A DNA stretch of 33,715 nucleotides from Candidatus Dactylopiibacterium sp. (GCA_031119555.1 JAVHXQ010000040.1:1-33715), one strand, 5' to 3'. Shown: positions 1-10,151, counted from the first letter of the stretch. Numbers and translations are program-made. Notes: generated by a model from the letters alone, not told the origin.

Positions 1-713
1 CCAAGCGCATGTCCGAACTCGGCCTGTGTTCGCGCCGCGAGGCGGACGACTACATCGAGCGCGGCTGGGTCAGCGTGGACGGCGAGGTCGTGGCCGAGCT
101 GGGCGCCAAGGTCACGCCGGAGCAGCGCATCGAACTCAACACGGTCGCCGAAGAGATGCAGATGCGCCGCGTGACCATCCTCATCAACAAGCCCGTCGGC
201 TACGTTTCGGGGCAGGCCGAGGATGGCTACGAGCCCGCCGTGATGCTCGTCACGCCCGACAACCACTGGGCCGAAGACCCGACCCATCGCCGCTTCGAGT
301 CGCGCGTGGTGCGCAAGCTCGCGCCCGCCGGCCGGCTCGACATCGACTCCACGGGCCTGCTCGTGCTCACGCAGGACGGCCGCGTGGCCAAGCAGCTCAT
401 CGGGGAGTACAGCGAGGTGGAGAAGGAATACCTCGTGCGCGTGGAAGGCTCGCTGTCCGACGAGGGGCTGCGCCTGCTGCGCCACGGTCTCACGCTGGAC
501 GGCGTGGAACTGCTGCCCGCCAAGGTGAGCTGGCAGAACGAAGACCAGCTGCGCTTCGTGCTGCATGAAGGCCGCAAGCGCCAGATCCGCCGCATGTGCG
601 AACTCGTGGGGCTGCGCGTGGTGGGGCTCAAGCGCATCCGCATCGGACGCATCCCGCTGGGCAAGCTGCCGGTGGGGCAATGGCGCTACCTGGGTGAGCA
701 TGAAGCGTTCTGA
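1..713 (+). CDS. RsuA/RluF-family 23S rRNA pseudouridine synthase (5' end outside window)
   Basis: The protein isomerises a uridine in rRNA to pseudouridine in the cytoplasm. The reading frame is open from the window edge, so the true start is missing. Counting from the Met at position 9, residues 1-45 are an S4 RNA-binding domain (CSRREAD signature near residues 7-13). The catalytic domain follows, with the [14 protein letters not shown] motif carrying the catalytic Asp at about residue 111. Near residues 192-199 is the [11 protein letters not shown] motif typical of the RsuA/RluB/RluE/RluF branch. The S4 start ([13 protein letters not shown]) looks more like RluF than RluB, but I cannot assign the target uridine. 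It ends just before a strong hairpin shared with the convergent gene downstream. Confidence 0.9.
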   Translation, partial: KRMSELGLCSRREADDYIERGWVSVDGEVVAELGAKVTPEQRIELNTVAEEMQMRRVTILINKPVGYVSGQAEDGYEPAVMLVTPDNHWAEDPTHRRFESRVVRKLAPAGRLDIDSTGLLVLTQDGRVAKQLIGEYSEVEKEYLVRVEGSLSDEGLRLLRHGLTLDGVELLPAKVSWQNEDQLRFVLHEGRKRQIRRMCELVGLRVVGLKRIRIGRIPLGKLPVGQWRYLGEHEAF

Positions 714-742
714 GCGCGCCGCGCGCGTCGCCTGAAAAAGCA

Positions 743-766
743 CAAGGCCGCCCACGGGCGGCCTTG
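743..766. terminator. Bidirectional hairpin terminator between convergent genes
   Basis: A perfect 10-bp stem (CAAGGCCGCC / GGCGGCCTTG) with a 4-nt loop lies between the pseudouridine synthase (plus) and the Cys-repeat gene (minus). Read on the minus strand it is followed shortly by a run of five T (GTGCTTTTTC), so it is a good intrinsic terminator for the minus-strand gene. On the plus strand the tail is weak (TCGC), so termination there would rely mainly on the stem. Confidence 0.75.
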
Positions 767-785
767 TCGCAACGGCGGTGAGACC

Positions 786-1349
786 TCACCACTTCTGCTG
801 GTAATGCGCCTTGGCCGAAGCCATGCAGACATCCTGCTTCTCGCCCGTGAGCAGACGGCACTTCTCGGCCGCGAGCTTGTAGTCGGCATCGAGGTGGGCC
901 TTGTCGGCATCCGACACGGCCTCGTCGGTCTGCTTCGCGAGCTTCATGTTGGCCTTGGCCTTGTCATGCTCGCTGCGCGCGGCCTGCACGCAGACATCCT
1001 TCTCCTTGCCGGTCAGGTCATCGCACTTTTCCTTGGCGATGTCATACCGGGCATCGGCCTTGGCCTGCCAGAGCTTCATCTCGTCCTTCTGCTCGCCGGA
1101 ATAGTTGTAATCGAGCTGGGCGAGTGCGATCTTCTCGCGCCCTTCGGCCGTCTTCAGACAGACGTCCATGGCATTGGCCTTGCGACCCGTGCAGGCATCG
1201 CGGTCGGCCTTGGTGCGCGCCTTGACCTCTTCCTTGGCGGCGTCATAGACGCTCTTCGAGAAGTTGGCCGCCTGGGCGCTGCCCAGACCGAGCGAAGCCA
1301 GTGCGAGGATCACGCCGACGTGGCGCAGACAGTTTCGGGTTGTCGTCAT
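786..1349 (-). CDS. Secreted Cys-repeat protein of unknown function
   Basis: I do not recognise a named family. The protein is 187 aa. A Sec signal peptide (hydrophobic stretch about residues 10-25, AQA cleavage near residue 27) sends it to the periplasm. The mature part is highly charged, probably helical, and carries three copies of a C-x10-C unit (Cys 53/64, 109/120, 164/175). The last two share a T-G-x-x-x-D-V-C core. Each pair could form a disulfide. I chose the ATG at 1349 because AAAGGAA lies 7 nt upstream and the signal peptide begins there; an upstream in-frame ATG at 1406 lacks both. The gene follows one of the palindrome promoters described below and ends at a strong terminator. 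Expression with envelope-stress genes is inferred. Confidence 0.75.
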   Translation of the reverse strand: MTTTRNCLRHVGVILALASLGLGSAQAANFSKSVYDAAKEEVKARTKADRDACTGRKANAMDVCLKTAEGREKIALAQLDYNYSGEQKDEMKLWQAKADARYDIAKEKCDDLTGKEKDVCVQAARSEHDKAKANMKLAKQTDEAVSDADKAHLDADYKLAAEKCRLLTGEKQDVCMASAKAHYQQKW

Positions 1350-1417
1350 CGGAGTTCCTTTCGTGTGCGCTTGGGGGATGGGCGTTGCGCCGGGGAGCGC
1401 ACGCAACGCCTGCCATC

Positions 1418-1485
1418 AGTATCGTCACGCCGCGCAACGCCCCCCAGCGGCCGGCGCCGCCATAGCCTGTAGGGCGCCACCTACA
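1418..1485 (-). promoter_or_regulatory. Palindrome promoter A, upstream of the Cys-repeat gene
   Basis: A perfect inverted repeat TGTAGG-N6-CCTACA occupies 1468-1485 and overlaps the stop codon of the glucan synthase. Reading the minus strand, 44 nt after the repeat is GATACT (1423-1418), a -10-like hexamer. The predicted transcript start is near 1411, about 62 nt before the ATG at 1349. No good -35 is visible, as expected for an activator-dependent promoter. Five other promoters in the window share the geometry. Confidence 0.65.
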
Positions 1486-4400
1486 CCAGGCCGGGGGTGC
1501 CCACGGTCTGCGTCATGCCGACCGCCGCGTCGCGCGCGTCCCCCGTGGCCACGATGACTTCCACGCGCTCGGCGAGACCCGCCAGCGCCAGGCGCTCGCC
1601 CGCGCGCAGCACGATGGCGCGGGGCTGGGCGGCGCGCGCCTGCGCCAGCGCGGCCGGTACCGCGCACAGCGTGAGCGCGAGCTCGTGCCCGGCATGCCGC
1701 AGGCGGATCTTCGCACCCGGCCAGTGCGGCGGCAGCGCCGGCGTGCATTCGAGCGCGTCGGGCAGGCAGCGCAGGCCGCAGAAGGTCTCCAGCCCCGCGC
1801 GCAGCAGCCAGCCGGCGGAACCGGTGTACCAGCTCCAGCCGCCCCGCCCGGCCCACGGCGCCTGGCTGTAGATATCGCCGGCCATCACGTAGGGTTCGAG
1901 CGCGTAGGTGCGCGCCAGCGCTTCATCCTCGCACCGGTGCGCGGGCGACAGCGCCGTGAAGACCTGCCACGCGCGCTCCGTCTCGCCCAGCGCGGCGAGC
2001 GCCATCAGCCCCCACACCGCGCCGTGGTTGTACTGACCGCCGTTCTCGCGCACGCCAGGCGGGTAGGCCTGGATGTAGCCGGCGCTGGGGTGGGCGTGCT
2101 GCAGCGGCGGATCGAGCAGGCGCAGCACGCGCGCCTGCGGGTCGAACAATGCCTCCCACGCGCTGCGCATGGCCTGGCGCGCGCGCTCGGGCGAGCCCGC
2201 CGCGGCGAGCACGGCCCAGGCCTGGGCGATGAGGTCGATGCGGCATTCGGCGTTGGCGGCCGAACCCAGCGCGCTGCCGTCGTCGAAGAAGCCGCGCCGG
2301 TACCACGCGCCGTCCCAGCCCGCCGCCTCGAGCGCACCGACCCAGCCGGCGCGGGCCTGCAGCCAGCGGGCGGCGCGCTCCTCTTCGCCGCGCGTGCGCG
2401 CCAGCGGCACCATCGCGTCGATGACGGCGCACAGGAACCACGCCAGCCACACCGATTCGCCACGCCCTTCGTGGCCGACGCGGTTCATGCCGTCGTTCCA
2501 GTCGCCGGTGCCGAACAGCGGCAGGCCATGCGCGCCGCTTGCGAGGCTGCGGTCCACGGCGCGCGCGGCGTGCTCGTAAAGGCTGGCCTGCTGCGCGCTG
2601 ACGCGCGGGCTTTCATAGATGTCCTCGCGCCCCGGCGGCACTTCGGCGCCTTCGAGGAAGGGCACCTGCTCGTCGAGCAGGCGCGCATCCCCCGTGCGCT
2701 CCAGGTAGAGGCACAGGGCGAGCGGCAGCCACAGGCGGTCGTCGGAGAAATGCGTGCGCACGCCCGCGCCGCCGGGCTCGTGCCACCAGTGCTGCACGTC
2801 GCCCTCGGGGAACTGGCGGGCGGCATTGACGCGGATCTGGCGCGCCAGGATCTCCGGCGCGCGGTCGACGAAGGCCATCGCGTCCTGCAGCTGATCGCGG
2901 TAGCCGAAGGCACCACCGGCCTGATAGAAGCCGGCCCGCGCCCACATCCGGCAGGCCAGCGTCTGGTAGGGCAGCCAGTGGTTCATGAGCGCGTCGAAGG
3001 CCGCGTCCGGCGTGCGCACCTCCACGGCCCCGGCAAGCGCGCGCCAGCCCTCGCGCTGGGCCGCCAGCCGCTGCGCGGGCTCCACGCTCCACGCTTCGAG
3101 CGCGAGCAGCTCGGCGGCCGTGGCGGTGGCGGCGTGCCCCATCAGCACCGTGACCTCGGCGGGCTCGCCCTCATCCACGGTCAGCAGCATGCCCAGGCCC
3201 GCGCAGGCGTCCAGCCCGGCGCCGCTGCGCCGGCCCAGGCGCTGCGGCAGCACGAGACGGCCGGCTTCGTCGAAGAACTCGCGGCGGTCGCAGGTCCAGT
3301 CGTCGAGCGCGAGCATCATGCCCGCGCGCGGGCTGCCGTTGGGCTGCAGCGCGGGGCGCAGCAGGACGAAGGCGGTGGCGTCGCCAAAACCCCCCGACGC
3401 TTCGGTCTGCGTGGCGAGCACGAGGCTGGTGGTGGCCGGCGTGGGCAGGCCGGCGCCCTGTTCGCCCACCACGAGCGGGCGGCGCCGCGTCACCAGCGAG
3501 AGGCGGTCGCGCCGCGCGCTGCCCATGAACCATTCGAGCAGGCTCACCAGGCGCAGCCGGCGCGGGCCCTTGCGCGTGCCGATGGTGATCTGCACCTGCT
3601 TGAGCGTGCGCTCGGCGTCCACGCACCAGGTCAGCGTGACGTCCAGTCCGTCCAGCGTCTGCGTCATGCGCGCGAAACCCGCGCCGTACTCGACGCGGCG
3701 CACCTCCTGCGCGGAAAGGCTGCGACCGAGCGCGTAAGCCGCGCCACGGTCGAGATCCTGCAGGAGCAGGTGCTCGCCGGCCGGGTCGGCCAGCGGATCG
3801 TTGGACCACTCGGTGATCTGGTGCATGCGGCTGTTGCCCGACCAGGTGTAGCCCCCGCCCGCCTCCGAGATCTGGCAGCCGAAGTCGGGGTTGGCGAGGA
3901 TCTGCACCCACGGTCGCGAGGGGTGCTCGTGCGGACTCACGTCGAAGCGGAAGTGGTGCGTGCCGGCGTCGAAGCGCCCGCGCGGCGCGCGCACCGGCCC
4001 CGGGGACACCGCTTCGGGCAGCGCTTCGGCCACCGTCAGCACACGCCCGGCATCGAGGCGGCGGCGCTCGCGCGTGGCTTCGTCGACCAGCCGCTCCATC
4101 TGGATCGCGAGCGAACGGCCGTCGGCCACGAAGCGCGCCCGCGCGAGCATGGTGAGCGTGGCGCGTTCGTCGGCCGACAGCTCGTGCTCGCGCAGGATGT
4201 GAAAGCCCGGGCGCAGCTCGGGCACGCCGCGCTCGGCGGTCTGCGCCACGTAGCGGTCGCGCAGCACCTGGAGCTGGTTGTGGACCGGCGTGAGATAGGA
4301 CGCGGGCTCCGCGTTGAGCACCACCAGGTCGACCGGCACGCCGGTCTCGTTGAGCGCGCGCAAGGCCCGCTTGAGCGTGAGCGCGAGGCTGACGCCTATC

Positions 4401-7400
4401 CCCTCCGACAGCGCGAGCAGCAGGATGGGCTTGTCGCCCGAGATGCCGTGGCGCCAGAGGCTGCGCTTGTCGCAGCGCGGCGAGCCCGTCTGCAGCATGG
4501 CGCGCGCGAGCGCCACGTCGCGCGAGGTCTGCGCGGTCAGCAAGGTGTTGAGGCTGAGCATGGCGCGCCAGGTGTCGGGGTCGTAATGCCATTCGCGCAG
4601 GCGGATCGCGCCCATCGTGTGCGACATGCTCGAAGCGCGCTGCACGTGCGTGCCGATGCGGTACTTGTCCACCAGCGCGCCCAGCGCGGCGGGGCTCTCG
4701 GCGGCGGCCGCGCAGAAGGTCAGGCGCACGCTGGCGCCCGGCGCCACGCGCAGCTTGACGCGGATCACCGCGACCGGGTCCAGCCCGGTATTCATGGCCA
4801 CCCCCGGCAGGTCGCCGGCACCGCCTTCGAGCGGCTGGGCGCCGCCCTGCCCGCCCACGCGCGCCACCGAGCCGTAGCGGCCGAGCCAGCGCGCGCGGTC
4901 GGTGCAGGGCGTGACGCTGGTGACCTCGCCCGCCGACGAGGCAAGGAAGAACACCGCCTGCACGCCCTCTTCGCCTTCCAGGCGCGGCTGCCGGCGCAGG
5001 TACAGCGCCTGCTCCGCCTCGTCCCACGCGGCCTGCACGAAGAGCTTGGAGAAGGCCGGGTGCGACTCATCGGCGGCCTGCGGCGCGAGGCTCGCCTCGG
5101 CGTAGAAGCTCAGCACCAGCTCGTGCGCCACGCGCCCGGTGCTGGCGATCTCCACCTGGCGCATCTCGCAATCGTCCTCGGGGCTGACCCAGGTGGTGCA
5201 GTGCGCCACCAGATCGTCCCACTCGGCGTCGTGGATCACGCGGTCGGTCTGCATGCGGCAGCCGTAGCGCGCGGCGCTGTCGGGAGCCGGGTGGGCCGTC
5301 AGCGAAACGGGCCGCGCGGTCGGCTCGCGCTGCAGGTAGAGGAAGGTGCCGTGCAGATCGCGCAGCGGGTCGTCGCGCCAGCGCGTGAGGTTGTAGCGGC
5401 CCCAGCGGCTGCAGCCCGCGCCGTTGGCGCGCAGCATCACGGTATAGCGGCCGTTGCCCAGCAGTTGCGTGGCCTGCAGGCCGACCGCGAACGGGTCTAC
5501 GGTGGCGGCCATGTGCGTGGCGCGCTGACGGCGCGGCGGCGCGGCGGGCAGGCTGTCGGCCATCGCCGGCACTTCGGCGGGCGCGCGCTCGTGCAGCAGG
5601 GCGCTCACGGCGCGCAGGTAGGGGTCGCTCATCGCCCACCGGCGCGGCGCCCCGTCGCACAGCAGATCGGCCATCGCCAGCAGGCTCATGGCCTGGTGGT
5701 GGGCCATGTGCGTTTCGACCGGAGTGAAGCGCTGGCCGCCGGAAACGCGGTGCGGGCTGTAATCGAGCGACTCGATGAAGCCCATCGTGCGCCGCGTGCT
5801 GAGCCGCTCCAGTGCGCGCAGGTTGGCGAGCGCGGCGGCCGGCGCGACGCGCAGCGCCAGCACGCTGGCGTAGGGCGCGATCACGCGCTCGTCCTGCGGC
5901 GTGCGGCGCAGCGCCAGCGTGGGCACGCCTTGCGGGCCGTACTGGTAGGCCAGGGTGTGGTCCTGCGCGGCAATCGCCGATTCGGAGATGCCCCAGGGCG
6001 TGCCGCGCGCCTCGGCTTCGCGGCGCTGCTCGTCCACGGCGCTCTGGGTGACCTGCTGGAGCACGCTGCCGGCGGGTTCGTCGAGCAGCAGCGAGGGCAT
6101 GAGGTACTCGAACATGGAACCGGACCACGACTTGAGCCCGACGATGCGCCCGCGCGAGAAGAACGGCCGCCCCAGCGCGCTCCAGTGGCGCGGCGGCACG
6201 TCGCCCTTGGCGATGGCGATCAGGCTGGTGAGGCGGGCTTCGCTCGCGAGCAGATCGTAGTGGTTGGCGTCCAGGCGCGCGCCATCGACGCGCAGGCCGA
6301 TGTGCAGGAGATCGCGCTGGGTGTCGTAGAGCAGGCCGTAGTCGGGCGCGAGCGCCAGCGCGCGGGCGCGCTCGCCGAGCTGCAGGAGCTTCTGGCGCAG
6401 CAGCGCGGCATCGGCTTCGCCGTCGCGCAGCATCGATTCGAGCGTGCCCAGGTGATCCTGCAGCAGCGCCATGCTTTCGAGGTGGCTGGCCTCGAGATGC
6501 CCCACGAGCGCGGTGTCGAATTCCTTGCGCGCGGCCTTCACGAGTGCTCGCAGCGCGGGCATGTCGGCCGCCGCCACGGGCCACGGCTGCGGGTTGACGA
6601 CCAGCCGCGCGAGCGATTGCAGCGCGGCGGACGACTGCAGCAGCGTGCGGATCGGCTGCAGGCCCTGCTCGCCGGCGCGCAGGGCGTGCAGCACGACGGC
6701 CGCGCGCGTGGCGTCGTCGCGGCTTTCGGCGGCGGCGGCTTCGCAGGCGCGCGCGAGCATCAGCAGCGCGCCCGACAGGTTGCCGCTATCGACCGAGGAG
6801 ATGTAGGCCGGATGCAGCACCTCCAGGGTGCGGGTGTCGTACCAGTTGTAGAGGTGGCCGGCGTGGCGCGGCAGCGCCTCCATGGTCGTGAGCGTCTGCT
6901 CGATGCGCTCGGCCATCGCGACGCGGCCGATGAAGCCCAGCTCGCGCGCCACCGCCACCGAGGCCAGGTAGAGGCCGATGTTGGTCGGCGAGGTGCGGTG
7001 CGCGACGAGCCGCGTGGGCACGAGCTGCACGTTGTCGGGCGGCAGGTAATGATCCTCCTCCCCCACGAAGCGCTCGTAGAAGCGCCAGGTATCGCGCGCG
7101 AGCCCGAACAGCCAGGCGCGGTCCTCTTCGCCCAGCGCGGCGCGCCGGCAGGGGCGGCGCGGCCGCGCGGCGAGCCAGATCCAGAAACCCGATGCGGCCC
7201 ACAGCGCGCACAGCCCGGCCGCCATGGCGCGGTCCACGGGCAGGCCGGCCCGCAGCCCCAGCCAGGCCAGCACGAACAGCGCGCAGGCCGCGGCGCTCAC
7301 GCGCCAGTGCTGCTTCAGCAGTCCGGTGAGGCGCGTGCGCGCGGCGGCCTGCGCGGCCTGGGCCGTCGTCCATTGCAGCAGGTGGCGGCGCGAGACGGTA

Positions 7401-10150
7401 TGCCGGTAGAGCGCGCGCACGATGGCATCGGCATACATGAGGGCCTGCTGCAGCAAGCTGACCAGATGCCAGATCGCGCCCGAGAGCGCGCGCGCCAGGC
7501 TGGCGAAGGCATGGCGGAAGAACAGCCCGCGCGAGATGTCGTCGCGCCCCGGCGCGAACGCGGCGACCGCGCCCAGCAGGGGCCCGGCGCTGAACGCGGT
7601 GAGCAGCAGCATCAGGGTGAGGCCCGTGGGCAGCACCTGCGTGGCGACCGCGAGCACGAGCAGCGCGAGCGAGGCCGGCATCACGAGGGAGCGGCGCAGG
7701 TTGTCGAGCATCTTCCAGCACGCGATGGGGGAAAGATCCCAGCGCGCGGGCGCGAACACGAAGGGCAGCAGCTGCCAGTCGCCGCGCGTCCAGCGGTGCA
7801 GGCGCGAGGCAGCCACGTCGGGGTGCTGCGGCGCGGCTTCGACGAAGCTGACGTCACTCGCGCTCGCGCAGCGCAGCATCGCGCCTTCGAGCAGGTCGTG
7901 GCTGAGCACCTGCTGCGCGGGCAGCCGCCCGCCCAGCACGGCATGCATCGCCGCCACGTCGAAGATCCCCTTGCCCGAGAAGCTGCCTTCGCCGAACACG
8001 TCCTGATAGACCTCGGAACTCGCGGCGCTGTAGGGGTCGATGCCGCAGGCGCCGCTGAAGACCACGTGATAGAGGGTCACGCTGTCGGGGTCGGGCAGCG
8101 GCGTGACCACGCGCGGCTGGATCACCGCATGCCCGCTCGCGATGCGGTGGCCGGAGGCATCCAGGCGCGGCCGGTTGAGCGGGTGGGAGGCCATGCCGAC
8201 GAGTTCGCGCAGGCGCCCGGGAGGCATGTCGGTATCGCTGTCCAGCGTGACCAGATAGCGCACGTCGGCCTGGATGGCGGACATCAGGCCCAGATCCACG
8301 AAGGGGCTCGCCTGGCGTTCGACGAGCACGCGCGCGAGCTGCTCGAGCTTGCCGCGCTTGCGTTCGTAGCCGATGTAGCGGCCCTCGGTCTCGCACCATT
8401 CGCGCTCGCGGTGCAGCAGCAGGAACCGGAGGTGGCCGGCCTGCTCGCCGGCTTCGCCGACGAGGCGGCGCGCATGGCGCCGGTTGAGCCGGTCGATGCC
8501 GTCGCGCGCGGCGCGCAGCGCGGTTTCGTCGTCCTTGGCGAACGGCTGGTCGGCGTCCGCCCAGTCGGACAACAGCGCGAACTGCGCGTTGCGCTCGGGG
8601 TTGGCGAGGAAATGCTGTTCGAGCTGGTCGCACAGCGCGGCGATGCTCGCGGCCGAGCCCAGCATGCAGGGCATCACCACGAGCACGCCGTCGCCGGCCG
8701 GGATGCCTTGCGGCAACGCCAGCCGGGGCAGCACGCGCGGGCGCACCGATTCGCTGATGAGGCGGTTGATGACGGCCACCACGCCTTCGCTGACGGGCAT
8801 CATCAGCAGCAGCGCGGCCAGCACGACGAGCCACGTCGGGCCGTGCATCGCACGCTCCACGATCCACGCGGTGACGAGCGCGACGCCGCCGGCGATCGCC
8901 ACGAAGTAGGCGAGCGAGATCAGCGTGTGACGCCCTTCGGCGGTGCGCGGCCAGCCGCGGGGGGCGATGCCCAGTTCGGCCAGCAGCGCGGGCCGCCCTT
9001 CGCCCTGCAGCCAGTAGCCGGGGGCCGTGCCGGCGGCGTCGCCGTTGGCCGCTTCCGCCAGCGCGACGACGCGGCGCGCCACCTCGGATTCGCTCAGGCG
9101 GGCGCGGCGCGCCAGCTTCTCGATCGCGATCAGGCTGGCGCGCCGCGTGGGCTCGCCCTCGGCCGCGAAGACGGGGTTCTGCGTGAGGATGCGGATGCTG
9201 CACGCGCTGCGCGCGAAGATGCCGCCCCAGCCCTGGCGCTCGATGAGGCGCAGGGTGGTCAGCGTGTTGCCGATGCTCTGCTGGTCTTCGGTGGCCTCGG
9301 CCTGCTGGCGCGCGAGCGTGCTCGCGGGGTCGCGCAGGCGCGCGGTGATCCAGGCGGCAAGCGGGGCGGCTTCGTCGGCGGGGAGTTCCTCGTCGCGCTG
9401 GTCGAGCTGCAGCAGGAAGCTGTCGACGACGCCGCGCGCGCGCATCACCGCTTCGATGGCGCCCAGGCTCTCCAGCGTGCGCGTCTCGCGCGCGCCGTCC
9501 AGCCAGTGGTGGGCGGCGTCGCGCGCGAGTTGCTGGGTGGCGACGCGCTCGGCGAGCCGCCGCAGGTTTTCCACGAGCACCACGCGCAAGGTGGTGGGAA
9601 AGGCGCCCAGCTCGGCCAGCGTGAGTTCGCGCTCGTCCTGATAGGCGCGCAGATAGGTTTCGAGGAGCGCGGGGTTCTGGCCAGCGTCGCTGTGGGCCAC
9701 CCAGGCCCAGGCCACGCCGTAGATGCGCGGCAGACCGGCGAGCGGCTCGTCGCGCAGCACCGGCAGACGCCGGAAGAAGCCCTTCGGCAGCCCCTTGTGA
9801 ACGGCATGCAGCTGTTCGTCGATCAACGAGGCGTTGTCGAGCAGCCAGGCCCCGGCGGGCCCGACGTCCAGCCCTTCGTCGGAGCGCTGCTCGAGCAGGC
9901 GGCGCGCGGCCCCGAGCACGGCGATGTTCTCTTCCAGGCGCGGATAGAAGCGCACCGCGGCGCCGCCGTCACTGCGGACTTCGTGGGTGGCGGCAAGGCT
10001 CTGGCCGTGGCGGGCGAAGCGCGCGGGCCCGAACAGCAGCGCGCGCACCGGCGCTTCCAGCGTACCGCGCCGGGCGTCGAGGAAGCCGAAGTGCTCGAAG
10101 CTCCCGAAACCTTTGACGCCTGCCAGACCCCTCATGCTGGGGGCCGGCAT
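1481..10150 (-). CDS. ndvB: NdvB/ChvB-like cyclic beta-1,2-glucan synthase
   Basis: This 2889-aa inner-membrane enzyme resembles Agrobacterium ChvB and Rhizobium NdvB, which build cyclic beta-1,2-glucans from UDP-glucose that accumulate in the periplasm under low osmolarity. Parts in order: N-terminal region; two membrane spans near 408-465; a GT84-type glycosyltransferase with TLDSDTDMP near residue 637 and a HRWTRGDWQ motif near 787; further membrane spans near 825-870 and 948-1000; a glucoamylase-like region from about 1017; two GH94-type phosphorylase/carbohydrate-binding parts (starting near 1550 and 2066); and the GH94 motif GTGDWNDGM near 2549. In this family the GH94 part trims chains and sets ring size. 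The start sits in TGAGATG right after the 70-aa gene, so translation is probably coupled. No ndvA exporter lies in the window. The exact glucan linkage is inferred from the family. Confidence 0.9.
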   Translation of the reverse strand: MPAPSMRGLAGVKGFGSFEHFGFLDARRGTLEAPVRALLFGPARFARHGQSLAATHEVRSDGGAAVRFYPRLEENIAVLGAARRLLEQRSDEGLDVGPAGAWLLDNASLIDEQLHAVHKGLPKGFFRRLPVLRDEPLAGLPRIYGVAWAWVAHSDAGQNPALLETYLRAYQDERELTLAELGAFPTTLRVVLVENLRRLAERVATQQLARDAAHHWLDGARETRTLESLGAIEAVMRARGVVDSFLLQLDQRDEELPADEAAPLAAWITARLRDPASTLARQQAEATEDQQSIGNTLTTLRLIERQGWGGIFARSACSIRILTQNPVFAAEGEPTRRASLIAIEKLARRARLSESEVARRVVALAEAANGDAAGTAPGYWLQGEGRPALLAELGIAPRGWPRTAEGRHTLISLAYFVAIAGGVALVTAWIVERAMHGPTWLVVLAALLLMMPVSEGVVAVINRLISESVRPRVLPRLALPQGIPAGDGVLVVMPCMLGSAASIAALCDQLEQHFLANPERNAQFALLSDWADADQPFAKDDETALRAARDGIDRLNRRHARRLVGEAGEQAGHLRFLLLHREREWCETEGRYIGYERKRGKLEQLARVLVERQASPFVDLGLMSAIQADVRYLVTLDSDTDMPPGRLRELVGMASHPLNRPRLDASGHRIASGHAVIQPRVVTPLPDPDSVTLYHVVFSGACGIDPYSAASSEVYQDVFGEGSFSGKGIFDVAAMHAVLGGRLPAQQVLSHDLLEGAMLRCASASDVSFVEAAPQHPDVAASRLHRWTRGDWQLLPFVFAPARWDLSPIACWKMLDNLRRSLVMPASLALLVLAVATQVLPTGLTLMLLLTAFSAGPLLGAVAAFAPGRDDISRGLFFRHAFASLARALSGAIWHLVSLLQQALMYADAIVRALYRHTVSRRHLLQWTTAQAAQAAARTRLTGLLKQHWRVSAAACALFVLAWLGLRAGLPVDRAMAAGLCALWAASGFWIWLAARPRRPCRRAALGEEDRAWLFGLARDTWRFYERFVGEEDHYLPPDNVQLVPTRLVAHRTSPTNIGLYLASVAVARELGFIGRVAMAERIEQTLTTMEALPRHAGHLYNWYDTRTLEVLHPAYISSVDSGNLSGALLMLARACEAAAAESRDDATRAAVVLHALRAGEQGLQPIRTLLQSSAALQSLARLVVNPQPWPVAAADMPALRALVKAARKEFDTALVGHLEASHLESMALLQDHLGTLESMLRDGEADAALLRQKLLQLGERARALALAPDYGLLYDTQRDLLHIGLRVDGARLDANHYDLLASEARLTSLIAIAKGDVPPRHWSALGRPFFSRGRIVGLKSWSGSMFEYLMPSLLLDEPAGSVLQQVTQSAVDEQRREAEARGTPWGISESAIAAQDHTLAYQYGPQGVPTLALRRTPQDERVIAPYASVLALRVAPAAALANLRALERLSTRRTMGFIESLDYSPHRVSGGQRFTPVETHMAHHQAMSLLAMADLLCDGAPRRWAMSDPYLRAVSALLHERAPAEVPAMADSLPAAPPRRQRATHMAATVDPFAVGLQATQLLGNGRYTVMLRANGAGCSRWGRYNLTRWRDDPLRDLHGTFLYLQREPTARPVSLTAHPAPDSAARYGCRMQTDRVIHDAEWDDLVAHCTTWVSPEDDCEMRQVEIASTGRVAHELVLSFYAEASLAPQAADESHPAFSKLFVQAAWDEAEQALYLRRQPRLEGEEGVQAVFFLASSAGEVTSVTPCTDRARWLGRYGSVARVGGQGGAQPLEGGAGDLPGVAMNTGLDPVAVIRVKLRVAPGASVRLTFCAAAAESPAALGALVDKYRIGTHVQRASSMSHTMGAIRLREWHYDPDTWRAMLSLNTLLTAQTSRDVALARAMLQTGSPRCDKRSLWRHGISGDKPILLLALSEGIGVSLALTLKRALRALNETGVPVDLVVLNAEPASYLTPVHNQLQVLRDRYVAQTAERGVPELRPGFHILREHELSADERATLTMLARARFVADGRSLAIQMERLVDEATRERRRLDAGRVLTVAEALPEAVSPGPVRAPRGRFDAGTHHFRFDVSPHEHPSRPWVQILANPDFGCQISEAGGGYTWSGNSRMHQITEWSNDPLADPAGEHLLLQDLDRGAAYALGRSLSAQEVRRVEYGAGFARMTQTLDGLDVTLTWCVDAERTLKQVQITIGTRKGPRRLRLVSLLEWFMGSARRDRLSLVTRRRPLVVGEQGAGLPTPATTSLVLATQTEASGGFGDATAFVLLRPALQPNGSPRAGMMLALDDWTCDRREFFDEAGRLVLPQRLGRRSGAGLDACAGLGMLLTVDEGEPAEVTVLMGHAATATAAELLALEAWSVEPAQRLAAQREGWRALAGAVEVRTPDAAFDALMNHWLPYQTLACRMWARAGFYQAGGAFGYRDQLQDAMAFVDRAPEILARQIRVNAARQFPEGDVQHWWHEPGGAGVRTHFSDDRLWLPLALCLYLERTGDARLLDEQVPFLEGAEVPPGREDIYESPRVSAQQASLYEHAARAVDRSLASGAHGLPLFGTGDWNDGMNRVGHEGRGESVWLAWFLCAVIDAMVPLARTRGEEERAARWLQARAGWVGALEAAGWDGAWYRRGFFDDGSALGSAANAECRIDLIAQAWAVLAAAGSPERARQAMRSAWEALFDPQARVLRLLDPPLQHAHPSAGYIQAYPPGVRENGGQYNHGAVWGLMALAALGETERAWQVFTALSPAHRCEDEALARTYALEPYVMAGDIYSQAPWAGRGGWSWYTGSAGWLLRAGLETFCGLRCLPDALECTPALPPHWPGAKIRLRHAGHELALTLCAVPAALAQARAAQPRAIVLRAGERLALAGLAERVEVIVATGDARDAAVGMTQTVGTPGLV

Positions 10151-10151
10151 C

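Noticed and set aside
6805-6822. TGTAGG half-sites inside coding sequence (also near 10622 and 13355)
   Set aside because: The second half-site is missing at the N6 spacing and no -10 stands at the fixed distance.
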